Source: Actinomycetota bacterium (GTDB lineage: Bacteria; Actinomycetota; Rubrobacteria; Rubrobacterales; Rubrobacteraceae). Taken from it: DNA of 60,919 nt. Under the pieces are notes generated by a model. That model was given only the letters and a program-made list of their open reading frames with translations. It searched no databases and had not been told where the DNA came from. Location: the NCBI GenBank assembly GCA_902810695.1, contig CADDYV010000016.1, positions 1 through 60,919 of the forward strand, in the 5' to 3' direction. Shown in pieces: positions 60,772 to 60,919 of this stretch. The first letter of the stretch is position 1. The number at the start of each line of letters is the position of its first letter. A program made the translations under genes and the position numbers.

Positions 60772-60919
60772 ATGACCTCGTTGCGGATTCTTCTGATAGG
60801 CGGGCCGATGTACGATCCGCTTTACTCAAGGCTTACAGAATTCGAGCAGCGCGAGGGTGTCAGAGTTGAGGTGGTGGCGGCGCTTCCCCATCCCAAGTTG
60901 AACGAACGCATAGAAGAGG
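60772..60919 (+). CDS. N-terminal part of a possible extracellular solute-binding protein (3' end outside window)
   Basis: 49 residues are visible from ATG 60772: LRILLIGGPMYDPLYSRL and then EVVAALPHPKLNERIEE. The pattern, a strand, GGPMYD and a helix, followed by a second strand and HP-x-LN, resembles the beginning of some family 1 solute-binding proteins that lack a normal signal peptide. The assignment is tentative because most of the protein is missing. It diverges from the fucosidase gene, consistent with another transporter of the same island. Confidence 0.5.
   Translation, partial: MTSLRILLIGGPMYDPLYSRLTEFEQREGVRVEVVAALPHPKLNERIEE

Noticed and set aside
1-60919. CRISPR arrays, tRNA or rRNA genes, transposases, phage genes
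   Set aside because: I found no regularly spaced repeats, no tRNA-like cloverleaf with a conserved T-loop, and no recombinase-like proteins anywhere in the window.

Overview
The window is about 61 kb of GC-rich, gene-dense bacterial DNA with no rRNA, tRNA, CRISPR array, transposase or phage gene that I could recognise. Frequent GTG and TTG starts with AGGAGG-type ribosome binding sites, a class A PBP, a sortase, CUT1/CUT2 sugar transporters and IclR/LacI/MarR regulators suggest a high-GC actinobacterium. The gene mix resembles Rubrobacter, but that is inference from general knowledge, not from a marker gene.

Left part (1 to about 25.8 kb): mostly short housekeeping, envelope and stress units. 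There is a SagB-type oxidoreductase flanked by two copies of the same protein C-terminus; a metallophosphoesterase and a lipoprotein-like sortase with a Lys/Ala-rich stalk; an ABC-2 exporter pair; a xenobiotic-type module (NTF2-like protein, FAD monooxygenase, DHA2 MFS exporter) beside a divergent MarR protein fused to a beta-repeat domain; a DUF4396 membrane protein behind a perfect CsoR-like palindrome; an epoxide-hydrolase-like protein; a type II NADH dehydrogenase; a thioredoxin-fold ferredoxin with one Cys ligand replaced by His; malic enzyme; a class A PBP; hisA and uppP.

Right part (26 to 60.9 kb): a sugar and sugar-acid catabolic island centred on L-fucose. A minus-strand run of 16 genes from an IclR regulator (45084) to a 904-residue UxaA-family protein (25992) has no gap above 53 bases. 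It encodes a CUT2 ABC transporter, three MFS carriers, a cyclase-family hydrolase, a zinc dehydrogenase, an SDR, an enolase-superfamily dehydratase and lutABC for L-lactate oxidation. Divergent from it, across an 11-bp-arm inverted repeat, lie an SDR, an L-fuconate dehydratase and an aldo-keto reductase of the fucose dehydrogenase type. A second minus-strand run starts with a LacI regulator behind two tandem GCAAACGTTTG operators and holds a CUT1 ABC transporter, a GH172 (DUF2961) glycosidase, an L-fucose isomerase-family protein and a second CUT2 transporter. Upstream of it is a GH29 alpha-L-fucosidase whose export signal is broken by an in-frame TGA. At the right edge is the start of what may be another solute-binding protein.

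Read together: fucosylated glycans would be trimmed by GH29 (and GH172), imported by ABC systems, oxidised to L-fuconate, dehydrated to 2-keto-3-deoxy-fuconate, oxidised by an SDR, and cleaved to pyruvate plus L-lactate, which LutABC oxidises. A dedicated lactonase and the final 2,4-diketo-3-deoxy-fuconate hydrolase are not recognisable in the window; the cyclase-family and UxaA-family proteins are possible substitutes.
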